Of a stretch of DNA of 64,000 bases, positions 39,621 through 47,802 are shown one piece after another. The translations under genes were made by a program, and so were the position numbers. The notes beneath the pieces were generated by a model. That model searched no databases. It had not been told where the DNA came from and was given only the letters and a program-made list of their open reading frames with translations. Every line of letters begins with the position of its first letter. Positions within the stretch are counted from its first letter, which is position 1. The DNA is from Ruminococcus flavefaciens (GTDB lineage Bacteria > Bacillota > Clostridia > Oscillospirales > Ruminococcaceae), in the NCBI GenBank assembly GCA_002371825.1, contig DFHF01000039.1:6840-70839 (forward strand), in the 5' to 3' direction.

Positions 39621-40628
39621 CTAATCAAAATCATCGGTAGAGATCCAGCGGCCGCCAAGTTCTGCTCTTGGAGCAGGTGAAGCGTGAACAGCTTCAACAG
39701 ATCCACGGGCTCTTTTAGAGGCTTCAATACCTTTGAGAGCTGAGAGCACCTGACGCATTGAGTATCGGTCCGCAGGTTCTTTTCTGAGCATTTCAGCTAT
39801 GAGAGACCGGAATTCTTCCGGAATATCCTCACTGATCTTTAGTTCAGCGTCGTTCAGAACAGCTTCATATACATAATCGTATTCGCTGTCGAAGCCGGGC
39901 AGTTCTCCGCAGAGAAGCTGGTGGAAAACGATGCCCATAGCGAATACATCCACCTTAGGGGACAGAACAGCAGGCTCTTCTATCATAGCGAGGAAGGTCT
40001 CAGGGGCAAGATATACGAAATCTCCCTGTATCTCCTCACCTACGGGAGCACTGTCCTGAAGGTAGCTTGCATCGAAGTCGATGACCTTGATAGTGAAAAA
40101 GCAGCCGTTTGTCTGTTTTATCATAAGGTTATCGAGCTTCAGGTCAGCATGAACGACATTATTATCAGCAAGCTTTGAGAAGCTGTTGGCAAGCACCTTC
40201 ATCATAATGAATTTATTATCCATATCGATGCTGCTGAGCTCATGGGTGTCCATTGGAGTTTCAGAGACCTTATCGGTAACGAGATAGAAGTGGCTCTCGT
40301 TTCTGAAGAGCTCCAGCGGAGGCACCAGATTACCGGCCTGCGAAGCTGCTATGCTGAAATAAATTCTTTTTTTCTGATTGAACCATTCGATGCACTGATC
40401 CATTTTTCTCTGACGTACATCTGGTTCGAGTTTAATGGATTCCAGAGGATAGACAGGGTTAAGGAACTCCTTGATGAAGTATTCTTTTCCCCCTCTGGTG
40501 CAGAATCCCCATTTTGAGAAACCGCTCTTATTGCTTGTCATTGGTTGTGTAAGGAGGTAATCACCTATGAAATAAGGTGTGAAATTATCCTTCTTTTCCG
40601 ATGACAATGAGATCGATAATTCACCCAT
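39621..40628 (-). CDS. Ser/Thr-kinase-like protein of a TerY-type triad
   Basis: 335 aa cytoplasmic protein with a eukaryote-like kinase fold. ATP-binding Lys is probably K53 (YFIKEF). The catalytic loop reads HADLKLDN (H160-A-D162, N167) in place of HRD, and the metal motif is DFD (D184-F-D186) in place of DFG; APE is present (LAPETF). So the essential Lys, two Asp and Asn remain and activity is plausible. The C-terminal 45 residues are a basic tail. I chose the ATG at 40628 (AGGCGG 8 bases upstream). It starts 5 bp after the PP2C stop. Kinase, PP2C and vWA together match the predicted TerY-P triad. Confidence 0.85.
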   Translation of the reverse strand: MGELSISLSSEKKDNFTPYFIGDYLLTQPMTSNKSGFSKWGFCTRGGKEYFIKEFLNPVYPLESIKLEPDVRQRKMDQCIEWFNQKKRIYFSIAASQAGNLVPPLELFRNESHFYLVTDKVSETPMDTHELSSIDMDNKFIMMKVLANSFSKLADNNVVHADLKLDNLMIKQTNGCFFTIKVIDFDASYLQDSAPVGEEIQGDFVYLAPETFLAMIEEPAVLSPKVDVFAMGIVFHQLLCGELPGFDSEYDYVYEAVLNDAELKISEDIPEEFRSLIAEMLRKEPADRYSMRQVLSALKGIEASKRARGSVEAVHASPAPRAELGGRWISTDDFD

Positions 40629-40633
40629 CCTTA

Positions 40634-41569
40634 TCACCGCCTGTAATAGCCTGGTTTATACTTCTGCCAGAGTCGGAGGAGCTGTTCTTCGTCAGCATTT
40701 TCCCCGACAGGATCGATATAGCTTTCTTTAATGAATTGACAGCGTTCTTTGAAATGTTCCCTGCAGTCTGCGATGTCGTCAAGGCCGTAGACTGCGATCC
40801 CCACAGCGAAATCATCGCCGGTCACGGGGATAATGAGTTCTGAGAGCTTATTTTCCCATTCTTCCGGAGAATCCGACTCCATAAGTGAGCTGAGAATAAT
40901 GTATTCAAAGTCCATAGGAGTACCGTAATAGCCGAAGCCGCCGTCTGTAGAAGTGATTATCATAGCGGGCTGGCTGATCTCTATCTCACGGGTGTTGAGG
41001 CTGAAATCGCCCTCAGCGTGTATAACATTGGACATTCTTCCGTCGCTTCTCAGATTAGTGAAAGCGTCCTCATCGGTTTTGATATCGTCCTTGGTCACCT
41101 GACAGAGGCCCTCTGCGTCGAGGAAATAGCCTCTTGAATCGCCAGCCCAGAAGAATTCGCAGGTAATGCTGCTGCCGTTATTTTTAACAGCTGCGATACT
41201 TGCAGTGGTGGGCATGGTCTTGAAGAGATCTCCGCCAAGCTTTAAACCATTTTCGGTCTCGATGGTATTTCTTATCTTAGCAAATTCTTCTGTGAGCCGT
41301 TCCTTTAGGCGCTGGCAGTCATTGCCGTCGAAAAGGAACTGTTTATCTTCATAAAGCTTATCGGTGACGTAAGCGGCAAGTCTTGATGCGACTCTTGCAC
41401 CGCTTCTGTTGCCGACTTTGGGGTACTTTTTTGCACCCATTCCGCCGCAGCCGTCAAACACTGAGATATAGCCTGTGTCGCCGCAGTCAAAGGAGTAGGA
41501 GAAGGAGTCCTCACCGAGACCGGCAAGCTTCTCCCTTTCCGAGCAGATTACGATCGAAGGTCCTGCCAT
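40634..41569 (-). CDS. PP2C-family protein phosphatase
   Basis: 311 aa. Metal-binding PPM motifs are seen: GLGEDSFSY (Asp21), SVFDGCGGMG (Asp39-Gly40), FFWAGDSRGYF, ITSTDGGFGYY and GDDFAVGIAVYG. It should remove phosphate from Ser/Thr residues, probably opposing the adjacent kinase. I chose the ATG at 41569 (MAGPSIV) because GGGAGG is upstream; the ATG at 41587 lies within that SD. The vWA gene ends 21 bp upstream. Confidence 0.9.
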   Translation of the reverse strand: MAGPSIVICSEREKLAGLGEDSFSYSFDCGDTGYISVFDGCGGMGAKKYPKVGNRSGARVASRLAAYVTDKLYEDKQFLFDGNDCQRLKERLTEEFAKIRNTIETENGLKLGGDLFKTMPTTASIAAVKNNGSSITCEFFWAGDSRGYFLDAEGLCQVTKDDIKTDEDAFTNLRSDGRMSNVIHAEGDFSLNTREIEISQPAMIITSTDGGFGYYGTPMDFEYIILSSLMESDSPEEWENKLSELIIPVTGDDFAVGIAVYGLDDIADCREHFKERCQFIKESYIDPVGENADEEQLLRLWQKYKPGYYRR

Positions 41570-41590
41570 CGGATAGATACCTCCCATAAA

Positions 41591-42277
41591 TTATATACTG
41601 TACGCAATAGCGTCTATGATCTGATTATAGTTTACCTCTTCGAGGCCTCTTCCGGCCTCTGACATATAGTGGATGACGTTATCCCAGGAGTTGCGGATAT
41701 CGCTCCATCCGGGAACATCAGGAGTGAAGAGGATGAGACGTTTTGAGTTATAGTCCATATATCCTGAATTATCCTTATCGCCCCACCATTTTGTGAGCTC
41801 ATTGAAATCCTTGGCCATTCTTGTGGGATAATTTTCCATTTCCTTTCCGAAGCCAAGTTCATGAGTAGAAGCGTCTGACCATACAACTATGAGCTGACGT
41901 CTCTTGAGACCCTCAGTGTTCCACTTTGAGCGGATAGCAAAGGCAAGAGCTTCAAGACCGTCCTCAGGCTCATCTCCGCCGCCGAAGGCTGATATGGAGT
42001 TGACAGTATCTCTGAAGGCCTCTGTCTCCTCGGGGAGCTTGAAGAAGTCAGTTCTGAGCATAGCGTCAGCGCCGTCTGCAACATAGTCACGGTAGGCAAT
42101 GACTTTTATGCGGAAATCCTGGATAGTTTTGCCTTTCTTGCTCATAACGGCCTGTATGTCGGTATGGAAGTTGATAGCGTTCTTTTTAACGATATCTATA
42201 AGGTCTGACATACTTCCGGTCGAGTCGATAACGAAAACGATATCGACATTATATTTCATTTTATAATTGGATGACAT
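41591..42277 (-). CDS. TerY-like von Willebrand factor A domain protein
   Basis: 228 aa, a single vWA domain. The metal-ion-dependent adhesion site is complete: D18-S-T-G-S22 (FVIDSTGSMSD), a Thr/Gly region GGGDEPEDGLEAL and a later Asp (VWSDASTHE). No signal peptide, so cytoplasmic, like TerY of tellurite/stress loci. vWA proteins assemble complexes; in TerY-P systems it is thought to scaffold the kinase and phosphatase. AAAGGAAG precedes the ATG. It lies 45 bp after the lipoprotein gene. Confidence 0.88.
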   Translation of the reverse strand: MSSNYKMKYNVDIVFVIDSTGSMSDLIDIVKKNAINFHTDIQAVMSKKGKTIQDFRIKVIAYRDYVADGADAMLRTDFFKLPEETEAFRDTVNSISAFGGGDEPEDGLEALAFAIRSKWNTEGLKRRQLIVVWSDASTHELGFGKEMENYPTRMAKDFNELTKWWGDKDNSGYMDYNSKRLILFTPDVPGWSDIRNSWDNVIHYMSEAGRGLEEVNYNQIIDAIAYSI

Positions 42278-42322
42278 TATAAAACTTCCTTTCTATAAGT
42301 GGACATGGCGAAGCGGAGGATG

Positions 42323-43741
42323 TTATTCTGCCTTTTCAGTAGTGGTAGCTGTCTCGGCCTTTTCCTCAGCCTCTGTAGGCTTCTCGCCGTCCTCTTTCTT
42401 TTCCTCAGTCTTTTCCTCGGCCTTGTCAAGTGTGACCTTGGAAATGAGTATGCTGGTCTTATCGAGCTTATCTCCCTCAGCCGGAGTTACCTTGAATACG
42501 AGCTTTGAAACTCCGGTAACGTCAACAGCGATCGATGAATAGTAGTCAGATGCCTTTATAGTGTATGTTGCTTCTGTCTTGCCATCGCAGATAACCTCTA
42601 CCTTAACGGAGGCGTCTTTATTGAATTCGAGAGCAGGAGCCACTCTTCCCTTGAGGAGAGTATACTTCTTGTCGAGAGCGTATTCAGCGGTATATTCCTT
42701 ATCTGTTCCGTCTGATGAATAGATGGTGTTATCTTCGGGATAAGTGTTGCCCTTTGTATCCTCCATCTCCTTATCTGCAAGGCTGAATCCCTTTCCTCCG
42801 AGACTGAGGTCAGAAAGCTTAGCAGGAGCAGATTCACCGAGAGTTGCAAGGTAGTCTGTGAGCTTCTTGTTGCCGGGGATCTTTTCAAGAGCAGCTTCGA
42901 CCTTTTCAGCAGCATAGTCGTAGTCATTGCTGTCTGCCCAGTACTGAGCATCTTCTATAACTTCATCTGCATAGATATCAGCATACTTGTCAAGGAGAGC
43001 CTCTATTTCAGCATCGTTGGGGTAATCCTCAAGGAGTTCATTGATGCTGTCGATGGTGTAATCTGTATCGCCCCACTGATCGTAGTCATCCTCGATATCC
43101 TTTATTTTGCCGGTTCTTTCAGCTGCTTTGACCTCTGCGATCTTATCATCGAGCTTTTTCGTATCACTTACTTTGCTCTTAGCGCTTTCGAGATCGTCGA
43201 TAGCTGAGCTGTACCAGCCGCTTTCAACATAATCATCAGCGTCCTTTATTACCTTTTCAATGTACTTCTCGTCACATTCAGCCAGCTTCTTCTGAGCCTC
43301 TTCGTAATGAGGAGTGCCTTCTTTTACCTTCTCATAGTAAGTTTTTGCATCATCGTAGTACTCGTTGGAGAAGTAGTATTCAGCGTCCTCGAAGTTTGAT
43401 GCTGATTCCTCGATATCATCGATCTTTGACTTGATCTCCTTTATGTACTCTCTGCCTTCCTTACCGGCAATGTTGCCGAGGATCTTGAGCTTTGCAACAG
43501 CCTCTGTGGACTTGATCTTTCCTTCCTGATATTCAGCAAAAACACCATCAGCCTGTTCCTTTATCTCATCAGTGTAGTCGTCGAAATCAACGTCATGCTC
43601 CTTTGAGTAATCAAGAGCTTCCTTATACTCACCGTCTGAGAGATACTTCTTGAACTTATCTGTTTTCTCCTTCTTTCCGCAGGCAGAAACTGACATAAGA
43701 GCTGCGAGCAGCAGAGCTGTGATGACCTTTTTATTTTTCAT
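42323..43741 (-). CDS. Lipoprotein with helical repeats heading the kinase operon
   Basis: 472 aa. A lipoprotein signal ends at Cys21 (MSVSACGKKEK). Residues about 25-310 are strongly charged and helical with TPR-like periodicity (repeats of the type 'YYDDAKTYYEKVKEG', 'YSSAIDDLESAKSK'). The last 150 residues are beta-rich, possibly ligand-binding, with an NPCBM-like look (GKGFSLADKEM ... ASDYYSSIAVDVTGVSKL, split). The tail is Lys/Glu/Thr/Ala rich. An extracellular sensor feeding the cytoplasmic vWA-PP2C-kinase proteins is plausible. AGGAGGT precedes the ATG at 43741; the frame extends 17 codons further. Confidence 0.8.
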   Translation of the reverse strand: MKNKKVITALLLAALMSVSACGKKEKTDKFKKYLSDGEYKEALDYSKEHDVDFDDYTDEIKEQADGVFAEYQEGKIKSTEAVAKLKILGNIAGKEGREYIKEIKSKIDDIEESASNFEDAEYYFSNEYYDDAKTYYEKVKEGTPHYEEAQKKLAECDEKYIEKVIKDADDYVESGWYSSAIDDLESAKSKVSDTKKLDDKIAEVKAAERTGKIKDIEDDYDQWGDTDYTIDSINELLEDYPNDAEIEALLDKYADIYADEVIEDAQYWADSNDYDYAAEKVEAALEKIPGNKKLTDYLATLGESAPAKLSDLSLGGKGFSLADKEMEDTKGNTYPEDNTIYSSDGTDKEYTAEYALDKKYTLLKGRVAPALEFNKDASVKVEVICDGKTEATYTIKASDYYSSIAVDVTGVSKLVFKVTPAEGDKLDKTSILISKVTLDKAEEKTEEKKEDGEKPTEAEEKAETATTTEKAE

Positions 43742-43837
43742 GATAAAAGACCTCCTGAACAATATTTGGTGATTTGTGCGAGCACTCCGCAATAATTGGT
43801 CAAACGAATAAACGTTAAAAATATATGCTTATGTAAA

Positions 43838-43866
43838 ATTATATCATATTTAAGTAACGATGTCAA
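43838..43866 (-). promoter_or_regulatory. Consensus promoter of the kinase operon
   Basis: On the minus strand: TTGACA (43866-43861), 17 bp, TATAAT (43843-43838), about 95 bp ahead of the lipoprotein ATG. The rest of 43742-44061 is AT-rich non-coding DNA with the divergent promoter at 43997-44025. Confidence 0.85.
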
Positions 43867-43996
43867 TTATAGGTCAGAAAACTCAGCATAAAGAAGTTGA
43901 AATACGTCAAAACATACAATCAGCGGAAGGTTTTATTGGAAGTTTTGACTAATATCAAATGTCGCTGTAAGACTTTTCTCATATACGGTGATATTC

Positions 43997-44025
43997 TTGA
44001 CATATTCTGTCAGTAATGATATACT
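43997..44025 (+). promoter_or_regulatory. Promoter of the dCMP deaminase gene
   Basis: TTGACA at 43997-44002, 17 bp, TATACT at 44020-44025, then AAAGAGGT ahead of the ATG at 44062. Confidence 0.8.
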
Positions 44026-44061
44026 GTAGATACATTCATAACGTGATAAAGAGGTATTTTT

Positions 44062-44544
44062 ATGAAGAGAACTGATTATATAAACTGGGACGAATACTTT
44101 ATGGGAATAGCTATGTTCTCAGCTCAGAGAAGCAAGGACAGCTCGACTCAGGTCGGAGCCTGTATAGTTAACGGCGATAAAAAGATAGTCTCTGTGGGGT
44201 ATAACGGAATGCCTACCGGCTGTATCGATGATGATATGCCCTGGGAGAGAGAAGGAGAGACCACACTTGATACAAAGTATCCGTTTGTTTGTCATGCAGA
44301 GCTGAATGCTATCCTCAACAGCAATATAGGCAATCTTTCAGGCTGTACGGTATATGTTACTCTCTTCCCGTGCAATGAGTGTGCGAAAGCTATAATACAG
44401 TCCGGCATAAAGCGTGTGGTATACTATGACAACAAATATGCTGATACAGAGAGTGTGAAAGCATCGTGTATGCTTTTTGAGAAATGCGGCGTCAGATTTG
44501 ACAGGTATGAACCCTCCGGCAAGAATATAGTTCTTTCATTATAA
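44062..44544 (+). CDS. comEB: dCMP deaminase (ComEB-like)
   Basis: 160 aa zinc enzyme that deaminates dCMP to dUMP for thymidylate synthesis. The zinc site is H78-A-E80 (VCHAELNAI) and C104/C107 (FPCNECAKA). Length and motifs fit the dCMP deaminase/ComEB group; no competence genes are nearby. It is a single-gene unit between the kinase operon promoter and the palindromic element, whose left end begins at its stop codon. Confidence 0.93.
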   Translation: MKRTDYINWDEYFMGIAMFSAQRSKDSSTQVGACIVNGDKKIVSVGYNGMPTGCIDDDMPWEREGETTLDTKYPFVCHAELNAILNSNIGNLSGCTVYVTLFPCNECAKAIIQSGIKRVVYYDNKYADTESVKASCMLFEKCGVRFDRYEPSGKNIVLSL

Positions 44545-44850
44545 AAAGGGCGGCTGTTTCAGTTCGGCACTTGTATAGAAGAATTATGTGTAATTATCGG
44601 TGGAGACCTTTCTGAGGAAAGGTTCTCCCAAGCCCCTTCCAAAGACTTTTGATCCTGATTTTTTCCATATAGGGCGCTCTGCATAAATAAAGAGCGCTCA
44701 TTTTTATTATGAGCGCCCTATATGGAAAAAATTAAAACCGGAAGTTTTAGGAAAGGAGTTTGAGGAACAACCCTTTTTCAAAAGGGGTTTCCTCAATAAA
44801 TACTTATAAAACTCCTATGTAAGTGGCACATTTGAAACAGCCGTCCTTTT
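44544..44850. mobile_element. MITE-like palindromic element
   Basis: A 307-bp element with long imperfect terminal inverted repeats: left AAAAGGGCGGCTGTTTCA (from 44544) and, read inward from the other end, AAAAGGACGGCTGTTTCA (from 44850), continuing with weaker match for about 37 bp. Inside are mirror-image hairpins (GGAGACCTTTC/GAAAGGTTCTCC near 44602-44628; GAGGAAC...GTTTCCTC near 44762-44793) and a perfect central palindrome arm TTTTTTCCATATAGGGCGCTC-type (44660-44680 with 44710-44731, shown in part). TA dinucleotides flank both ends. No transposase is encoded. It lies exactly between two convergent stop codons and may end both transcripts. Confidence 0.8.
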
Positions 44851-45823
44851 ATGAATATGCAGCAGAAGATGCAGCGATAGTAGCACCCACGATAGCAGCG
44901 CACATCATAGCTTCCTCTGCGGCAACAAGTGCAAGAGCAGAAGCAGATGCGCCTAAATTATCTGCGGGCTGATAGTAGTCACCGGTCAGCATAGCAGCGT
45001 GCATCAGTCTTGTCTTTTTGTCAAGGCCGAAAGTTCCGTATCCCTTCTGATTTGAAAGGAAATCATCGGCCTCAAGTATCGTTTTGCAGATCACAGAAAG
45101 GTCTTCCGGGAGGATAGATACTGAAGCAAGAGTCGAAAGATGACTTGACTTGCCGAATTTTCTGCCGTTTTCTTTGAGCATTTCATACAGCTGTATCAGG
45201 CGGTCTGTTTTTTCTTCAGGACTTCCGTCGGCCAGAGCAAGTATCTGTGATACTGTCTGTATAGCGTTCTTATCCGAAAACTTCATTCTGAGCAGCTTGA
45301 AGTTTTCCTCAGCTTCACTCAGTAGGTCTTCATTCGATTTTTCAGACATAGCCATAAGACCAGCCATAACGCAGTCCTCATTTGAAGTGAGTATAGGGTG
45401 ATCCTTTTTCATCAGCTTGTAGATTTCCTTGCCGCGGGCTGCGATATCCTCGACTTTATCCTCGGAGGTCCTTTCAGAAAGAACGACAGCAAGCAGTGCG
45501 GAATAATCAGAAGTGCTGAAATATTTTTTCAGCAGAGTGTTTATACGGCTGATCTCCATGAGCTTATTCTCAGGATCGTCGCTGATGCTTAGCTTTGCAA
45601 CAATTACTGAGCGAATATTGCCTCTTAGAGTTGAGAAAAGGCCTTCGTTTTTCTTGATAAGCTTTTTACATTTTTTGAGTTCATCAGCATCAGCCATTAC
45701 ATCGTTAACGCAGAATACATTAGCGCTTATAGGAATGATGTAGGAGCTTTCGGAACTGAAGACTTTTTTTACTGTGTTTCTGTTTTCGATAAATGATGTG
45801 TAGAGTGTGTTGATGTTGTTCAT
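44849..45823 (-). CDS. DUF4003-like protein
   Basis: 324 aa, largely helical, cytoplasmic until a hydrophobic Ala/Gly-rich C-terminal 35 residues (ASASALALVAAEEAMMCAAI in part) that could anchor it. The start NNINTLYTSFIENRNTVKKVF and the internal 'counting' helices resemble DUF4003 proteins as I remember them; function unknown. GGAGGACTTTAC lies ahead of the ATG. It is 106 bp downstream of the flotillin gene in the same direction, with a hairpin between. Its stop overlaps the end of the palindromic element. Confidence 0.6.
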   Translation of the reverse strand: MNNINTLYTSFIENRNTVKKVFSSESSYIIPISANVFCVNDVMADADELKKCKKLIKKNEGLFSTLRGNIRSVIVAKLSISDDPENKLMEISRINTLLKKYFSTSDYSALLAVVLSERTSEDKVEDIAARGKEIYKLMKKDHPILTSNEDCVMAGLMAMSEKSNEDLLSEAEENFKLLRMKFSDKNAIQTVSQILALADGSPEEKTDRLIQLYEMLKENGRKFGKSSHLSTLASVSILPEDLSVICKTILEADDFLSNQKGYGTFGLDKKTRLMHAAMLTGDYYQPADNLGASASALALVAAEEAMMCAAIVGATIAASSAAYS

Positions 45824-45864
45824 AGTAAAGTCCTCCGTTTAAGAATGAATTTGAATATATTTAG

Positions 45865-45886
45865 GGGCGGCTGATATCAGCCGCCC
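45865..45886. terminator. Perfect 22-nt palindrome after the flotillin gene
   Basis: GGGCGGCTGAT followed by ATCAGCCGCCC. The T tract is weak on both strands (TTTAATACTGTTTT on +), so it may be a partial terminator or mRNA 3' stabiliser for the flotillin transcript. Confidence 0.6.
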
Positions 45887-45929
45887 TTTAATACTGTTTT
45901 CACAGCTGTGACCTATGATATAAAGATCA

Positions 45930-47462
45930 TCATTCGTTGTCGTCTGTATAATCAGTTTCATCAGTGTAGGTGTACTGTGAAGGGTCAAAAGACTGCTCAT
46001 AACCAGGTGCAGACGGTGCAGCGGGAGCCGGAGCCTGTGCAGCAGGAGCAGCCATTTTTCCGCCGAGGAAGCCTGCAAGGAGTGATCTGATGTCAACACC
46101 TGTAGCCTCTGTGAGACCGTCAGTGATCTTAGTTGTAGAGCTGATGATATCGCCTACGAGCTTGCTTGAATTGCCTTCGCCGTACATTGTGATCTTGTCA
46201 ACATTTGCAAGAGGTGTAGCGGCGTTCTTAACGACCTCAGGCAGAGCCTTGAAGTACATTTCGAGTACAGCAGCTTCGCCGTACTTTTTCATAGCCTCAG
46301 CCTTAGCGTTGATACCTTCGGCCTCAGCAAGTCCTTTTGCACGGATAGCGTCGGCTTCTGCCTGACCTACGGCAGCGATACCTTCAGCCTCCTGCATACG
46401 GGCAAACTTTGCAGCCTCGGCTTCAGCCTTCTGAGCCTCAGCCTCCTGTTCACGCTGGAAACGGTCAGCTTCAGCTTCCTTCTTGAGCTGATAGAGCTTA
46501 GCGTCGGCTTCCTGCTGAGCCTTATAGCGGTCAGCCTCAGCCTTCTTCTTGATCTGAGCTTCGAGGGCCTTTTCAGTTACCTCAGCCTCACGAGCCTTGA
46601 GTTCAACGTCCTTTTCGGAAGCAGCGATATTAGCGTTAGCCTTTGAGACCTCAATGCTCTTACGCTGCTCTTCCTTCTGTATCTCATAAGCTGCATCTGC
46701 GATAGCAAGCTGAGTATCAGCTTCCTTCTTCAGTTCAGCCTGACGGATAGCGAGTTCGTTGTTTTTCTGAGCGATCTCTGTCTCAGCAAGGACCTTAGCG
46801 TCATTAGCTTCCTTCTTTGCCTGAGCCTTAGCAATCTCAATTTCCTTTTCGGATTCTGCTCTTGCGATAGCAGCCTTCTTCTGGATCTTTGTGGTGTTGT
46901 CGATACCGAGGTTTTCGATAAGGTTCTGGTCATCGGTGAAGTTCTGTACATTGAATGATACGATCTCAAGACCCATTCTGTTAAGGTCAGGAGCAGCGTT
47001 TTCCTGTACTTTTTCAGCGAAAGCCTTACGGTCGTTGACCATAGCCTCAAGTGACATCTGACCTACGATCTCACGCATATTACCTTCAAGTACTTCTCTT
47101 GCGACTTTGGCAACATAAGCTGTCTCTTTGTTCAGGAAGTTTTCTGCGCCAAGCTTTATGAGAACGGGATCGCTGCTGACTTTAACGTTAACGTTAGCGT
47201 CAACATTGATATTGATGTAATCTGCGGTAGGAACAGCACTGGAAGTCTTGACATCAACAGCGATGAGCTGTAATTTCAGTTTATCCACACGCTCGAAGAA
47301 CGGTATGCGGATGCTGGCTTTACCAATGATGATCTTGCGTCTGAGACCGGAGATTATGTAGGCTGTATCCGGTGGAGCCTTGATGTAGCCCATTGCAATT
47401 ATCAGTATTAGAAGAATCGCAGCGGCTGCTATAAGAATTATTGTGGGTAATGGTAATGGCAT
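45930..47462 (-). CDS. Flotillin (SPFH/band 7 membrane protein)
   Basis: 510 aa. An N-terminal membrane hairpin (residues about 4-25) is followed by the SPFH domain (about 28-190; GYIKAPPDTAYIISGL, MSLEAMVNDR). A long Ala/Glu/Lys coiled coil (about 200-390) and the flotillin C-domain (AEAMKKYGEAAVLEMYFKAL, in part) follow. The tail is Ala/Pro-rich then acidic. Flotillins organise membrane microdomains and can gather signalling proteins. GGAGGAGG is 7 bases before the ATG at 47462. A consensus promoter lies at 47523-47551. It is near, but not in, the vWA-PP2C-kinase operon. Confidence 0.94.
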   Translation of the reverse strand: MPLPLPTIILIAAAAILLILIIAMGYIKAPPDTAYIISGLRRKIIIGKASIRIPFFERVDKLKLQLIAVDVKTSSAVPTADYININVDANVNVKVSSDPVLIKLGAENFLNKETAYVAKVAREVLEGNMREIVGQMSLEAMVNDRKAFAEKVQENAAPDLNRMGLEIVSFNVQNFTDDQNLIENLGIDNTTKIQKKAAIARAESEKEIEIAKAQAKKEANDAKVLAETEIAQKNNELAIRQAELKKEADTQLAIADAAYEIQKEEQRKSIEVSKANANIAASEKDVELKAREAEVTEKALEAQIKKKAEADRYKAQQEADAKLYQLKKEAEADRFQREQEAEAQKAEAEAAKFARMQEAEGIAAVGQAEADAIRAKGLAEAEGINAKAEAMKKYGEAAVLEMYFKALPEVVKNAATPLANVDKITMYGEGNSSKLVGDIISSTTKITDGLTEATGVDIRSLLAGFLGGKMAAPAAQAPAPAAPSAPGYEQSFDPSQYTYTDETDYTDDNE

Positions 47463-47483
47463 ATTAATTCCTCCTCCAACCAT

Positions 47484-47551
47484 ATCATGTAGTTTTCCGT
47501 TCTATCTGAACGGTATGACATGATTATACACTATCCCTGAAAATTTGTCAA
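47484..47551 (-). promoter_or_regulatory. Flotillin promoter with nested inverted repeats
   Basis: On the minus strand: TTGACA (47551-47546), 17 bp, TATAAT (47528-47523). Overlapping the -10 and start is an inverted repeat ATCATGT (47484-47490)/ACATGAT (47518-47524) that encloses a hairpin CCGTTC (47497-47502)/GAACGG (47508-47513). It may be an operator or a 5'-leader hairpin. Confidence 0.7.
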
Positions 47552-47740
47552 TACGCTACAAAATTTTACACGCAGTATATATATCAACTGTTTTTTATGC
47601 AAAATCAACATACAGAAGGATAAAAATAATCGGTTCATATGAACCTTTTATATAGTTTAGAGACTGCAATTTAAGTCTTGGAGAACCGTTTTATCCTCTC
47701 CGGCTATTTATTACAATTTGATTACAGTTTTTGCTTTTGC
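47552..47740. other. Intergenic region between flotillin and rtcB promoters
   Basis: About 190 bp with no ORF. A 14-nt perfect palindrome GGTTCATATGAACC lies at 47632-47645, followed by TTTTATATAG. Nothing else is recognised. Confidence 0.5.
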
Positions 47741-47769
47741 TTGACATACATATTTATTATGATTATAAT
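47741..47769 (+). promoter_or_regulatory. Consensus promoter of the rtcB operon
   Basis: TTGACA at 47741-47746, 17 bp, TATAAT at 47764-47769. Transcription would begin near 47776, giving a leader of about 200 nt before rtcB. Confidence 0.9.
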
Positions 47770-47802
47770 TATGCCATATTAATTGAAAGGACGGTGAACA
47801 CC

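Noticed and set aside
44544..44850. Structured ncRNA gene instead of a mobile element
   Set aside because: TIRs, mirrored hairpins and flanking TA fit a MITE better, and no promoter is seen inside.
40634..47462. Tellurite-resistance (ter) locus
   Set aside because: vWA, PP2C and kinase genes are TerY-P-like, but no TerB, TerC, TerD or TerZ protein is encoded in the window.
47632..47645. Palindrome GGTTCATATGAACC followed by TTTTATATAG
   Set aside because: Looks like a short terminator, but no transcript clearly ends here (both flanking promoters point away). Left as unexplained.
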